Both the position numbers and the translations under genes were made by a program. Positions 17,015 through 26,506 of a DNA stretch of 64,000 nt are shown one piece after another. The notes below the pieces were generated by a model. That model was not told the origin of the DNA, did no database searches, and saw only the letters and a list, made by a program, of their open reading frames with translations. Every line of letters starts with the position of its first letter. Position 1 is the stretch's first letter. The stretch comes from Lachnospiraceae bacterium (GTDB lineage Bacteria; Bacillota_A; Clostridia; Lachnospirales; Lachnospiraceae): the NCBI GenBank assembly GCA_017522685.1, contig JAFWYN010000026.1:83983-147982 (forward strand), given 5' to 3'.

Positions 17015-18061
17015 ATGACGAAAAAGCACGGAAGATTAGTGATTTTATTGGCATGTGCGGCTATCGGATGCATGCTGTCAGGATGTGGTAGTAAGGAGAA
17101 TATTGCCCAAGCCATGACGAAGATTAGTGAGTTGAATTATCAGGAAGCTTTGGAACTGTTTGAGACAGCAGAGGAAGCAGGCGAGAACGAGAAGCTGATT
17201 GCCAGAGGCAGAGGAATCGCCTATATGGGCATGACCCGTTATGATGAAGCGGAAGAATGGTTTCTGAAGGCTTTGGATTGCAGCGATGGGATTGTGGAGG
17301 ATATGGATTATGATATTAATCTGTATCTGGCAGCCGTATATACCAAGCAGGAGAAGTATACCAAAGCAGAAGAGATATATGATGCCATTCTTGCATTGGA
17401 GCCCAAGGAAGATAGTGTGAAGTTTTTGCGGGGGATTGCCCGTTTGAAATTGAATAAGTATGAAGAAGCCAAGGCTGATATGGACCAGGTGATTGCCAAA
17501 AATCCCAAGAACTATGAACAAATCATTGAGATATATGAAGCCATGGAAGCTGCCGGACATAAGGATGGCGGACAGGGATATCTGACGGAAGCTTTGCAGA
17601 ATTATGAGGACCAGATGAGCGACTATACCAAGGGACGTATGTATTTTTATATGGGCGAGTATCAAAAGGCCTATGTAGCTTTGGATAATGCAAAAAAAGA
17701 AGGTGGAGTGGAAGCTTATTTGTATCTGGGAATGGCTTATGAAGCTACCGGCGATTATAACTATGCATCCAGTGTATACAATTCTTATCTGGCAAAAGAA
17801 GGGGATGATGCCCGGATTTACAATCAATTGGGATTGTGCGAGATGAAGAAGGGTGAATACACCAATGCTCTGAACGCTTTTCAGTCCGGATTGAAAATAG
17901 AGGGAAATACCATGATGCAATCCCTGCTTTATAATGAAATCGCGGCTTACGAATATTTGGGCAATTTTGAACAGGCCAAGGTGCTTATGAACAAGTATTT
18001 GAGCAAGTATCCGGATGATGAAAAGGCGCAACGCGAGGCGGGATTTTTGTCTACCCGATAA
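17015..18061 (+). CDS. TPR-repeat lipoprotein
   Basis: 348 aa. The signal peptide ends in the lipobox LSGC (Cys about residue 24), so the product should be a lipid-anchored protein on the outer face of the membrane. It then contains about eight tetratricopeptide-like repeats (YQEALELFETAEEAG, YDEAEEWFLKALD, YTKAEEIYDAILALEP, YTNALNAFQSG and others). Such proteins are scaffolds for protein contacts. ATG 17015 is the best start: GGGG lies 8 bp upstream and the promoter ends 40 bp before. Confidence 0.8.
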   Translation: MTKKHGRLVILLACAAIGCMLSGCGSKENIAQAMTKISELNYQEALELFETAEEAGENEKLIARGRGIAYMGMTRYDEAEEWFLKALDCSDGIVEDMDYDINLYLAAVYTKQEKYTKAEEIYDAILALEPKEDSVKFLRGIARLKLNKYEEAKADMDQVIAKNPKNYEQIIEIYEAMEAAGHKDGGQGYLTEALQNYEDQMSDYTKGRMYFYMGEYQKAYVALDNAKKEGGVEAYLYLGMAYEATGDYNYASSVYNSYLAKEGDDARIYNQLGLCEMKKGEYTNALNAFQSGLKIEGNTMMQSLLYNEIAAYEYLGNFEQAKVLMNKYLSKYPDDEKAQREAGFLSTR

Positions 18062-18086
18062 GGGGTGATTTCTTGGACGGAAAGCA

Positions 18087-18115
18087 TTGACAAAGCAATA
18101 AGCTTTTACTATAAT
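18087..18115 (+). promoter_or_regulatory. Perfect consensus promoter of pyrF
   Basis: TTGACA, 17-nt spacer, TATAAT: an exact sigma-A consensus. The predicted start (about 18122) is 7 nt before the first leader hairpin. Confidence 0.85.
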
Positions 18116-18128
18116 ATGGAACGATAAT

Positions 18129-18188
18129 GCGAAAAATCAAAGATTTTTCGCTTCCTATTGGGGCAGTATCACAAGCACGGCTTGTGAT
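18129..18188 (+). promoter_or_regulatory. Two tandem perfect hairpins in the pyrF leader
   Basis: Hairpin 1: GCGAAAAATC/GATTTTTCGC with a 3-nt loop (18129-18151). Hairpin 2: ATCACAAGC/GCTTGTGAT with a 3-nt loop (18168-18188). Neither is followed by a U-tract, so they are not plain terminators. They may stabilise the mRNA or regulate pyrF. Confidence 0.65.
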
Positions 18189-18224
18189 ATGCAGGGGTAT
18201 AAAATAGAAAAGGATGGGCAAAGC

Positions 18225-19148
18225 ATGATTAACAAATTAGTAGAAAAAATCAAAAAAACCAATGCACCGATAGTGGTAGGTCTGGATCCGATGATGAAGT
18301 TTATTCCGGAACACATTAAAACTAAGGCGTTTGCAGAGTTTGGCGAGACCTTGGAAGGTGCGGCAGAAGCTATCTGGCAGTACAATAAGGGATTGGTAGA
18401 TGCGATTTATGATTTGATACCTGCAGTAAAGCCTCAGATTGCTATGTATGAGCAGTTCGGTATTCCCGGATTGGTAGCTTTCAAGAAGACTGTGGATTAC
18501 TGTAAGAGCAAAGGTCTGGTGGTAATCGGCGATGTGAAGCGTGGCGATATCGGTTCTACCTCAGAAGCTTATGCAGTAGGACATTTGGGTAAGGTTCAGG
18601 TAGGCAGCAATTCTTTCTACGGATTTGATGAGGACTTTGTAACCATTAATCCATATATGGGAGCGGACAGTGTGCTTCCCTTTGTAAAGGTATGTAAGGA
18701 AGAAAAGAAGGGTCTCTTTATCCTGGTTAAGACCTCTAACCCCAGTAGCGGAGATTTTCAGGACAGACTGATTGACGGCAAGCCTCTTTACGAGCATGTA
18801 GGTGAGAAGGTGGCTGAGTGGGGCGCTGACCATATGGGCGATTCCTACAGCTATATCGGTGCGGTAGTTGGTGCGACTTATCCGGAGCAGGGCAAGATTC
18901 TTCGTAAGGTGATGCCCAAGTCCTTTATCCTGGTACCCGGCTATGGCGCACAGGGCGGTAAGGGGGCTGATTTGGTGCACTTCTTCGACGAAGACGGTTT
19001 GGGAGCTATCGTAAACTCTTCCAGAGGAATCATCGCAGCTTACCAGCAGGAGAAGTATGCTTCTTATGGTGATACCGGCTATGCAGATGCTGCAAGAGCA
19101 GCCGTAATTGACATGAGAGAGGATATTGCCGGAGCATTGGGTAAGTAA
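18225..19148 (+). CDS. pyrF: Orotidine 5'-phosphate decarboxylase
   Basis: 307 aa, the length of the subfamily 2 enzymes. IVVGLDPMM is the first strand; GDVKRGDIGST holds the catalytic Asp-x-Lys-x-x-Asp set. It converts OMP to UMP, the last step of de novo UMP synthesis, in the cytoplasm. ATG 18225 matches the family N-terminus; the in-frame ATG 18189 lies directly against hairpin 2. It has its own strong promoter and terminator; pyrE lies 12.5 kb downstream. Confidence 0.93.
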   Translation: MINKLVEKIKKTNAPIVVGLDPMMKFIPEHIKTKAFAEFGETLEGAAEAIWQYNKGLVDAIYDLIPAVKPQIAMYEQFGIPGLVAFKKTVDYCKSKGLVVIGDVKRGDIGSTSEAYAVGHLGKVQVGSNSFYGFDEDFVTINPYMGADSVLPFVKVCKEEKKGLFILVKTSNPSSGDFQDRLIDGKPLYEHVGEKVAEWGADHMGDSYSYIGAVVGATYPEQGKILRKVMPKSFILVPGYGAQGGKGADLVHFFDEDGLGAIVNSSRGIIAAYQQEKYASYGDTGYADAARAAVIDMREDIAGALGK

Positions 19149-19160
19149 ATAGAAATAATA

Positions 19161-19199
19161 AAACCGTAGCATTCTTGCATGGGAAGGCTGCGGTTTTTT
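19161..19199 (+). terminator. Intrinsic terminator after pyrF
   Basis: AACCGTAGC pairs with GCTGCGGTT, followed by TTTTT. Confidence 0.8.
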
Positions 19200-19216
19200 A
19201 AAATGGGGAGAAGAGT

Positions 19217-21313
19217 ATGAAACAGATTTACAGTAGTTTTATTTTGGGGGATATGTGCGCAGTGTATCTGCTGGATACGGATACACAGATTTGCGGTGTG
19301 ACATTGGTGCCCTTGGGGTATGAAAATCAGTTGGATTTGGAAGGCTGGTGGAATGTGGAGCCCACAGTACAGGTGAAGTTTGTGGGGGAACCTTATCCGG
19401 ATGGCTTTATTCACGGTCATTCCATGAAGAATAGTCTGATGTTGGGTGAGATTAAGTTTACAGAGCAGTTGGTTGAGGGGGAGAATCCCTTAAGAATTAC
19501 AACTATTTCCGAGGGAAATGGTATAGAGACCAGGCATGTTCTGGAGTATGTACCCGGTAGTTTGTATCTGACCATGTATTCCCAAGTGATTTCCCATCGG
19601 GAGGAAGTGGCAGAGCTGGAGCTTTTCACATCTTACAATCTTTGTGCTTTTTCTTCCCTGGGTGGAGGGCTACGGATGGAGGATTATGTGCTGCACCGTA
19701 TGCTGAGTAAGTGGAGCATGGAAGGCAAGCTTCAAAGTGAGGAGTTCCTGGATCTGCATTTAGAGCCTGCGTGGCTTCGTATCGGTGCCAATAGTGTACG
19801 TTTCGGACAGGTGGGTTCCATGCCTGTGCGCCGTTATTTCCCCTGGATGATAGCGGAGGATAAGAAGTTTGGTTACAGTATCGGAATACAGCTCTCACAT
19901 CCCGCCAGCTGGCAAATGGAGGTCTATAATAAGGACGAGAGGATTGCTTTGTCAGGAGGATTAGCAGACAGAGAGTTTGGTCATTGGACCAAGAAATTGG
20001 TGAAGGGAGAGGTGTTTGAATCTCCTAAGGCCACGTTAACAGTGGCAAAGGAAGATGTGGAGGGTATCAGTTATCGTCTTACCTCTGCCCAGTGGCCCAA
20101 TCTGGAGCGGGTTCCGGAGGTGGAGAAGAGTCTTCCCATCATCTTTAATGAATATTGTACTACCTGGGGCAATCCTTCCGAAGAAAATATGTTGAAAATC
20201 ATTGAAGCCCTGAAAGGCCGGGGCATTCAGTACTGTGTTATTGATGCAGGCTGGCATGTGAAGGATGGCAACGACTGGTCCGATATCGGTGACTGGATAA
20301 CCAATGAAAAGCTGTTTCCCAAGGGATTAAAGTATATAGCAGATAAGATTAAGGAAGCAGGTATGCTTCCCGGGATATGGTATGAGATGGAAGTGGTAGG
20401 TAAGGATTCGGATATCTTTAAGCAACCGGAGTATTTGCTTCACAGAGACGGTTATCCCTTGCAGACCTGTTTCAGACGTTTTCTGGATATGCGAAAAGAA
20501 AGTGTGCAGGAATATCTGGAAGAAAGAGTGATTCATCAGTTGGAGGAATGGGGCTTTGATTATCTGAAGGTGGATTATAATGATAATATCGGTATCGGCT
20601 GTGACGGTACAGAGTCCCTTGGCGAAGGTCTTCGTCAGAATATGATGGCTTCTCAGGGCTTCTGGCGTAAGTTAGGCAAGAGACTTCCCAACCTGGTCAT
20701 CGAGAACTGTTCTTCCGGTGGACATCGATTAGAGCCTTCTATGCAGGCTTTGGCAAGTATGGCATCCTTCTCCGATGCCCACGAATGGAAGGCTATACCG
20801 GTGATTGCAGCCAATGTGACAAGAGCTATATTGCCTGCACAGAGCCAAATCTGGGCGGTGCTTCGAAAGGATGATGACAGTAAGCGCCTTCATTACTCAC
20901 TGGCATGTACATTCTTGGGAAGAATGTGCCTTTCCGGCGATATTTATGACCTGTCGGAAGAACAGTGGGGAGTCGTAGAGGAGGCTATGAACTTGTATAA
21001 GAGGAGTGCCGGGGTGATAAAATCCGGTCGTTCCTTCCGTTTTGGTCCTCATGTAAAGAGCTATAATCATTTGCAGGGTTGGCAGGCAGTATGCCGAAAG
21101 AGTGAGGATGGTACTCAGATGTTGGTAGTGCTGCACAGCTTTGAAAACTGTGGCGAATGTGTGACTGTTGATTTGCCGGCGGATGAAGCAGAAGGCTGGA
21201 AGCTGTCTGAAGTATTCGGCAGAGAGAACTTGCAGGTGGATGTACAAAACAATCAGCTTAGCGTGCAGGGCTTAGAAGAGTACGATGGGGTGGTTGGTCT
21301 GCTTACTTGTTAA
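19217..21313 (+). CDS. Alpha-galactosidase-like glycoside hydrolase, GH36
   Basis: 698 aa. A beta-rich N-terminal domain (to about residue 300) precedes a TIM barrel. FDYLKVDYND (about residue 456) carries the nucleophile Asp in the K-x-D context of GH36; the acid/base Asp is in SFSDAHEW (about residue 520). ENCSSGGHRLEP is the usual loop between them. No signal peptide, so it acts in the cytoplasm on imported alpha-galactosides. It is separated from pyrF by a terminator and ends at its own terminator. Specificity could also be for related alpha-glycosides. Confidence 0.85.
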   Translation: MKQIYSSFILGDMCAVYLLDTDTQICGVTLVPLGYENQLDLEGWWNVEPTVQVKFVGEPYPDGFIHGHSMKNSLMLGEIKFTEQLVEGENPLRITTISEGNGIETRHVLEYVPGSLYLTMYSQVISHREEVAELELFTSYNLCAFSSLGGGLRMEDYVLHRMLSKWSMEGKLQSEEFLDLHLEPAWLRIGANSVRFGQVGSMPVRRYFPWMIAEDKKFGYSIGIQLSHPASWQMEVYNKDERIALSGGLADREFGHWTKKLVKGEVFESPKATLTVAKEDVEGISYRLTSAQWPNLERVPEVEKSLPIIFNEYCTTWGNPSEENMLKIIEALKGRGIQYCVIDAGWHVKDGNDWSDIGDWITNEKLFPKGLKYIADKIKEAGMLPGIWYEMEVVGKDSDIFKQPEYLLHRDGYPLQTCFRRFLDMRKESVQEYLEERVIHQLEEWGFDYLKVDYNDNIGIGCDGTESLGEGLRQNMMASQGFWRKLGKRLPNLVIENCSSGGHRLEPSMQALASMASFSDAHEWKAIPVIAANVTRAILPAQSQIWAVLRKDDDSKRLHYSLACTFLGRMCLSGDIYDLSEEQWGVVEEAMNLYKRSAGVIKSGRSFRFGPHVKSYNHLQGWQAVCRKSEDGTQMLVVLHSFENCGECVTVDLPADEAEGWKLSEVFGRENLQVDVQNNQLSVQGLEEYDGVVGLLTC

Positions 21314-21327
21314 TATGTGTATTTTGG

Positions 21328-21370
21328 GTCCAAGGATTCCGTGAAAGGGGATTCTTGGACTTTGTTTTTG
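21328..21370 (+). terminator. Intrinsic terminator after the GH36 gene
   Basis: GTCCAAGGATTCC (21328-21340) pairs with GGGGATTCTTGGAC (21347-21360), followed by TTTGTTTTT. Confidence 0.83.
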
Positions 21371-21631
21371 TAAAGGAGAGTACGAAAGCCATGGATTGTT
21401 GTGGAAGGGAGAAAATAAACTGAAAAAAATATGTAAACACTTCCAAATATACTACACAAAAAATGGAAAAAAAGTAAAATTCTGCATAAGTCACAAAATC
21501 GAAAACAGCTTAAACGATTTCGCGTTTCGTAAAATTGAACATATTTCACAGAAATTAAAAAAGTGAATTTATGCTATTTACACAAAAGGGGTTAATGTGT
21601 TAAGCTTAGTTTCGAAAAGGAGGTATTTACT
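21371..21631 (+). promoter_or_regulatory. AT-rich leader region of the xylanase gene with a cre-like site
   Basis: No coding sequence is seen. TGTAAACACTTCCA (21432-21445) fits the catabolite-response pattern TG-N-AA-N-CG-N-W-NN-CA except for CA at the centre. A TATACT box follows at about 21449 but lacks a good -35. A TTTCGCGTTTCG stretch near 21520 is unexplained. Confidence 0.35.
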
Positions 21632-24427
21632 GTGAAAGGTAAAACGATTGGGAAAATTAAAGCAGCAGCGTTGTCGGTTGCTATGTGCTTACAGCTTGCA
21701 GTTCCTTCAGTGGATGTAGAAGCAGCACAGACATTCTATGACAACAAAACGGGTTACGAAGATGGTTTTGACTACGAGCTTTGGAAAGATTACGGTAGCA
21801 CAAGCATGACCATCAAAGGAGGCGGCAATTTCGAATGTTGGTGGGAGAACATTGGAAATGTCCTTTTTAGAAAAGGTAAAAAATTCGACTGCACACAGAC
21901 ATATCAGCAGATCGGAAACATGACAATCAATTTTGGTGTTGATTATCAGCCGAACGGAAACTCTTACTTATGTGTTTATGGTTGGACCAGAAATCCTCTC
22001 GTAGAGTACTACATCGTAGAGAGCTGGGGTTCTTGGCGTCCACCAGGAGCAAACTCAAAGGGACAGATTACAGTAGATGGCGGTACATATGATGTATATG
22101 AAACCACTCGTGTAAATCAGCCTTCCATCGATGGAAATACTACCTTCCAGCAGTACTGGAGTGTACGTACTTCCAAGAGAAACAGCGGTACCATTTCCGT
22201 ATCCCAGCATTTCCAGGCTTGGGAAAGAATGGGTATGAAGATGGGTAACATCTACGAAGTAGCTTTCAATGTTGAAGGTTATCAGAGTAGCGGTTGGGCA
22301 GATGTTTATAAGAATGAATTAAGCATCGGCGGTAATATCAGCTCAGGCGGTAACAATGGTGGTTCAGGTTCAGGCGATAATAGCAACAGTGCCGCTCCCG
22401 GTACTGCACAGGGAACCAGAATCGAATGCGAAGACATGACAATTTCAGGTCAGTATGCAGGAACAATTTCTTCTCCTTTCAATGGAGTAGCATTGTATGC
22501 AAATGACGAATCTGTATCTTATACACAGAACTTCACCAGCGGAACCCACGATTTTACTTTAAGTGGTGCATCCAACGGTGACAATCTGGCAAGCGTAGAT
22601 CTTTATATCGGCGGCCAGAACAAGGGTACCTTCTATTATGGTGATGCAAACCATGCAGAATACACCATCAAGAACGTATCTCACGGAACCGGTAACCAGA
22701 AGATCGAATTAAAGGTATCCGGTGATGACGGTACCTGGGATTTATATGCAGATGCATTGATTATCAGCGGCAATGGCGTTGGTGGTAACAGTGGCAACCA
22801 GGGCGGCAACAGCGGTAACCAGGGCGGCAACAGCGGTAACCAGGGTGGAAATACCGGCAACCAGGGCGGCAATACTTCAGGCGGAACCACTGCAAGCGGT
22901 GCAGTAATTGAATGTGAAGACATGACCAAGAGCGGTCAGTACACCGGCAATGTATCAAATCCTTTCAACGGTGTAGCATTATATGCAAATGACGATGCAG
23001 TATCTTTTACCCAGAACTTTACAGGAACATCCAGCAACTTCACCTTAACCGGTGCATCTAACGGCGATAACATGGCTAGAGTAGACCTCTTTATTGGTGG
23101 TCAGAACAAGGGTACCTTCTACTATGGTGATGCAAATGTTGCAAATTACACCATTGAGAACGTATCACACGGAACCGGTAACCAGAAGGTTGAATTAAAG
23201 GTAACTGCAGATGATGGTTCTTGGGATGCATATATCGACAAGCTGACTATCAGCGGACAGAGCGCAGGTGGCAACACTTCAGGCGGAAATACTTCAGGTG
23301 GTAACACCGGTAATCAGGGTGGTAACACCGGAAACCAGGGTGGAAACCAGGGTGGTAACAACGGCGGTGCAGTTTCTAACAACAGCAGCATGGAATGTGA
23401 AGAAATGACCAAGAGCGGTCAGTACACCGGTAATGTATCTTCACCTTTCAACGGAGTTGCATTATATGCAAACGATGATTCTGTATCTTATACACAGAAC
23501 TTTGCAAGCGGAACACATGACTTCACTTTAAGAGGAGCTTCCAACGGCGATAACATGGCTAGAGTAGACCTCTTTATCGGTGGCGAAAACAAGGGTACCT
23601 TCTACTATGGTGATGCAAATGTAGCAGAATACACCATCGAGAACGTATCTCACAAGACCGGCAACCAGAAGGTTGAATTAAAGGTAACTGCAGATGATGG
23701 TTCTTGGGATGCATTTATTGATACTTTGATTATCAGTGCAGCAGGAACTGCAGGTGCAGGCAGCAACTCCGGCAATTCCGGAAGCAACAACAATAACAAC
23801 AATACCAAGCCTTCAGGCAAGATGGTAGCGTTGACCTTTGATGATGGTCCTTCTACCACAACTCCTTACGTATTGGATGTGTTGGAAAGATATAATGCGA
23901 AGGCAACCTTCTTCCTTATCGGCCAGAATGTAAACAGTGATACTGCATCAATTATGCAGCGTCAGGTTAACATGGGTTGTGAATTAGCGAACCACTCTTA
24001 TACACACCAGGACATGAGCGGCATGAGCGCAAATGATGTTAAGAATCAGATTCAGTGGACATCTTCAGCCATCAAGAACACCGTAGGTGTGGATGTGAAG
24101 TTCTTCAGAGCACCTTATCTGTCAACCAGCAATACCATGTTCCAGAATGTAGGTTTATCTTTTATCCAGGGTATCGATACCAAGGATTATGATAGCAATA
24201 CTTCTGTAAACCAGAGAGTGAACAATGTTCTGAATAATGTTTCAGATGGTTCCATCATCCTGATGCATGATTTCCAGGGTAATAATGCAACTGTAGAAGC
24301 ATTGCCTCAGATTATCGAAGGTTTACAGAGACAGGGCTATACACTTGTAACCGTAAGCGAATTGTTTGAGTACAAGGGAATCAACCCTAACCAGAGCTAC
24401 AAGGTATGGTCTAATGTATACAACTAA
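21632..24427 (+). CDS. Secreted modular xylanase/deacetylase: GH11-CBM-CBM-CBM-CE4
   Basis: 931 aa. A signal peptide (residues 1-33) leads to a GH11 endo-1,4-beta-xylanase (about 35-230): [12 protein letters not shown] holds the nucleophile Glu (about 124) and VEGYQSSGW the acid/base Glu (about 215). Three CBM6/CBM36-like modules follow (about 262-378, 425-540, 587-705), each starting near [13 protein letters not shown], joined by Gly/Asn/Gln-rich linkers. The C-terminal domain is a CE4 polysaccharide deacetylase (about 731-920) with TFDDGPS, HSYTH, RAPYL and ILMHD. Together these cut xylan and remove its acetyl groups outside the cell. The start is GTG after AGGAGGTATTTACT. No sorting signal is seen, so the product is probably released. 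Confidence 0.92.
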   Translation: MKGKTIGKIKAAALSVAMCLQLAVPSVDVEAAQTFYDNKTGYEDGFDYELWKDYGSTSMTIKGGGNFECWWENIGNVLFRKGKKFDCTQTYQQIGNMTINFGVDYQPNGNSYLCVYGWTRNPLVEYYIVESWGSWRPPGANSKGQITVDGGTYDVYETTRVNQPSIDGNTTFQQYWSVRTSKRNSGTISVSQHFQAWERMGMKMGNIYEVAFNVEGYQSSGWADVYKNELSIGGNISSGGNNGGSGSGDNSNSAAPGTAQGTRIECEDMTISGQYAGTISSPFNGVALYANDESVSYTQNFTSGTHDFTLSGASNGDNLASVDLYIGGQNKGTFYYGDANHAEYTIKNVSHGTGNQKIELKVSGDDGTWDLYADALIISGNGVGGNSGNQGGNSGNQGGNSGNQGGNTGNQGGNTSGGTTASGAVIECEDMTKSGQYTGNVSNPFNGVALYANDDAVSFTQNFTGTSSNFTLTGASNGDNMARVDLFIGGQNKGTFYYGDANVANYTIENVSHGTGNQKVELKVTADDGSWDAYIDKLTISGQSAGGNTSGGNTSGGNTGNQGGNTGNQGGNQGGNNGGAVSNNSSMECEEMTKSGQYTGNVSSPFNGVALYANDDSVSYTQNFASGTHDFTLRGASNGDNMARVDLFIGGENKGTFYYGDANVAEYTIENVSHKTGNQKVELKVTADDGSWDAFIDTLIISAAGTAGAGSNSGNSGSNNNNNNTKPSGKMVALTFDDGPSTTTPYVLDVLERYNAKATFFLIGQNVNSDTASIMQRQVNMGCELANHSYTHQDMSGMSANDVKNQIQWTSSAIKNTVGVDVKFFRAPYLSTSNTMFQNVGLSFIQGIDTKDYDSNTSVNQRVNNVLNNVSDGSIILMHDFQGNNATVEALPQIIEGLQRQGYTLVTVSELFEYKGINPNQSYKVWSNVYN
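22770..22890 (+). repeat. Short tandem repeat coding the Gly/Asn/Gln linker
   Basis: Repeated GGCAACCAGGGCGGCAACAG-type units encode NQGGNSG linkers between CBM 1 and 2; a related, less regular array lies at about 23270-23360. The reading frame is kept. Confidence 0.75.
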
Positions 24428-24484
24428 ATAGCTTGATACTACGGGTCATTTGTAGAATACTCTTTGACCATTAGTTTCATTCCC

Positions 24485-24519
24485 ACCCCCTGCTCTAACT
24501 CCCTATATGAGCAGGGGGT
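24485..24519. repeat. 11-bp GC-rich hairpin after the xylanase gene
   Basis: ACCCCCTGCTC (24485-24495) pairs with GAGCAGGGGGT (24509-24519). It is followed by A-rich, not T-rich, sequence, so it is not a standard terminator; it could stabilise the 3' end of the xylanase mRNA. Confidence 0.6.
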
Positions 24520-24533
24520 AAAAAAATTATAGG

Positions 24534-24611
24534 ATTCGATTCAGAGCCATACATGCGCAAAATCGCTGCTACGCAGCTAACCTTTTGTTTATGTATGGCT
24601 CTGAATCGAAT
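24534..24611. repeat. 21-bp perfect inverted repeat with an inner hairpin
   Basis: Arms 24534-24554 and 24591-24611 are exact reverse complements (ATTCGATTCAGAGCCATACA plus one base). The 36-nt centre itself holds GCTGC-TAC-GCAGC (24565-24577). It resembles a MITE-like or cruciform-forming element; no gene is inside. Confidence 0.7.
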
Positions 24612-24645
24612 ACAAGAATATACATTAAATCAGCAATAAACTACA

Positions 24646-24674
24646 TTTACTCTTGCGTCCCATCCGATTAGAAT
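24646..24674 (+). promoter_or_regulatory. Promoter of the ABC exporter operon
   Basis: TTTACT, 17-nt spacer, TAGAAT, about 58 bp before the ATG. Confidence 0.5.
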
Positions 24675-24731
24675 AAAGACGTAAAATAAGAGAATGAAAA
24701 AGTATATGAGGGCATGCGAAGGAGGATTTGT

Positions 24732-26504
24732 ATGGAAACACAGAAAAGGTCCAAGATGGCCTGGCTCTGGGAAAATATGAAGGGTTATCGGGCGATTTAC
24801 TTCATAGGTATTTTGGGAACCATTGTTTACAATGTGATGCAATTGACGGTTCCGTATTTTACGCAGATGATTATTGATATCTTTTTAACCGGTGATGAGG
24901 CAGCGGCCAATCTGGTGAATAAAAGGGATTTATTTTTCCAGCTGATTATTGCCATGGTTGGGTTGACATTTTTAAGAACCCTGATTGTTTACCTGGTATG
25001 TATGGACGTGGAACATGTATCACAGAAGGTGCTGTATCGTATCAGAACCCATCTGTTTGATAAGATAGAACGTCAGGATATGTCCTTTTACAATACCTAT
25101 CGTACCGGTGACTTAATGACTCGTGTAACCGGTGACTTGGATGCAGTAAGACATATGATTGCATGGGTACTTCGAAGCATTGTAGAATCCTTCTCGCTGC
25201 TTCTTGCTACAACCGTTTATTTTTTCTATATGGATTGGCGGCTGGCACTGGCGATTCTGGCCATTGCACCTTTTATAATGGTTGTCATCGTGAAATTTAG
25301 AAACAAGGTGGCGCCCAGACATAAAGAGTTGCGTGCGAAGCTGTCTCTTTTGAATACCGCAGCGCAGGAAAATATTTCCGGTAATCGTGTGGTAAAAGCA
25401 TTTGCAAGAGAAGATTACGAAATCAAGAAATTTGATGAGTGCAGTGTAGAGTTTTCACAGACCAATAAGAAGACAGCTTTAACATGGATTAGCTATTTCC
25501 CTTATATTGAAACCTTTGCAAATCTGATGCCCATCGTATTATTGGTTGTTGGTGGTTTGTTTATTATGAATGGTCAGCTGACTATGGGCGAATATGTAGC
25601 TTTCTCAAGTTTGATTTGGGCGGTACAGAACCCCATGCGTATGCTGGGTAATATTATGAATGAATTCCAGAGATTCTCAGCAGCATCTGAAAAGGTTATG
25701 GAAATTTATTATTCCGAACCGAAGATTGTGGATAAGCCGGAAGCACTGGATTTGCCACGAAGATTTAGCGGAAAGGTGGAGTTTAAGAACGTAAGCTTCC
25801 AGTATGAGGACGGTAATATGCCGGTACTTCACAATATTTCTTTTGTGGCAAATCCCGGTGAAACAATAGCAATCATGGGAGAAACCGGATGCGGTAAGAC
25901 TTCTTTGATTCAGTTGATTCCCAGATTTTATGAGCCTACCGAGGGCGAGGTGCTAGTGGATGATATCAATGTCAATGACATGAAATTGACCCAGCTACGT
26001 AAAAATATCGGTTTGGCGACACAGGATGTACTTCTGTATTCGGATACCATTGATGGCAATATCGCTTATGGTGACAGCAGTCTGACCAAGGAAGAGGTTG
26101 AAAAATTTGCTAAGTATTCTGCAGCAGCCAAGTTTATCACCAAGATGCCGGAAGGCTATGATACCATTGTAGGCGAGCGAGGTGTAGGTCTGTCCGGTGG
26201 ACAGAAGCAGCGTATTTCCCTGGCAAGGGCCTTGGCAGTAAAGCCTGCCATTCTTATCCTGGATGATACCACTTCAGCGGTAGATATGGAGACAGAGAAG
26301 CAGATTCAGCATTCTTTAAATGAACTGGATTTCCCTTGTACCAAGATTATTATCGCACAGAGAATTTCTACTACCAAATTTGCAGATAAGATATTAATCA
26401 TACAGGATGGCCGGATTTCAGAGTCCGGTACCCATGAGGAATTAGTGGCGCAGAAGGGCTATTATCATAGTCTGGTGCAGCTGCAGACAGGAGAGGAGGT
26501 ATAA
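24732..26504 (+). CDS. ABC exporter half-transporter, subunit 1 (degenerate-site NBD)
   Basis: 590 aa. Six membrane spans (residues about 20-320) are followed by a nucleotide-binding domain: Walker A GETGCGKTS, signature LSGGQKQR, Walker B ILILDDTTSAVD. The residue after the Walker B Asp is Asp where active ATPases have Glu. Together with the partner's altered signature this fits a heterodimeric exporter with one non-hydrolysing site. ATG 24732 follows GGAGGATTTGT. Only 2 bp separate it from the next gene. Likely substrates are drugs, lipids or peptides. Confidence 0.88.
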   Translation: METQKRSKMAWLWENMKGYRAIYFIGILGTIVYNVMQLTVPYFTQMIIDIFLTGDEAAANLVNKRDLFFQLIIAMVGLTFLRTLIVYLVCMDVEHVSQKVLYRIRTHLFDKIERQDMSFYNTYRTGDLMTRVTGDLDAVRHMIAWVLRSIVESFSLLLATTVYFFYMDWRLALAILAIAPFIMVVIVKFRNKVAPRHKELRAKLSLLNTAAQENISGNRVVKAFAREDYEIKKFDECSVEFSQTNKKTALTWISYFPYIETFANLMPIVLLVVGGLFIMNGQLTMGEYVAFSSLIWAVQNPMRMLGNIMNEFQRFSAASEKVMEIYYSEPKIVDKPEALDLPRRFSGKVEFKNVSFQYEDGNMPVLHNISFVANPGETIAIMGETGCGKTSLIQLIPRFYEPTEGEVLVDDINVNDMKLTQLRKNIGLATQDVLLYSDTIDGNIAYGDSSLTKEEVEKFAKYSAAAKFITKMPEGYDTIVGERGVGLSGGQKQRISLARALAVKPAILILDDTTSAVDMETEKQIQHSLNELDFPCTKIIIAQRISTTKFADKILIIQDGRISESGTHEELVAQKGYYHSLVQLQTGEEV

Positions 26505-26506
26505 TT

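Noticed and set aside
17078..18031. Long antisense reading frame (317 codons) opposite the TPR lipoprotein
   Set aside because: No ribosome site or promoter; Ile/His-rich composition typical of the complement of a Glu/Ala/Tyr-rich gene; the plus strand has clear TPR repeats and a lipobox.
22770..23360. Regular repeats that could resemble a CRISPR array
   Set aside because: They are in-frame codons for Gly/Asn/Gln linkers and lack unique spacers of constant size.
24485..24519. GC-rich hairpin as an intrinsic terminator of the xylanase gene
   Set aside because: Followed by A-rich sequence on the plus strand and no T-run on the minus strand; listed as a hairpin only.
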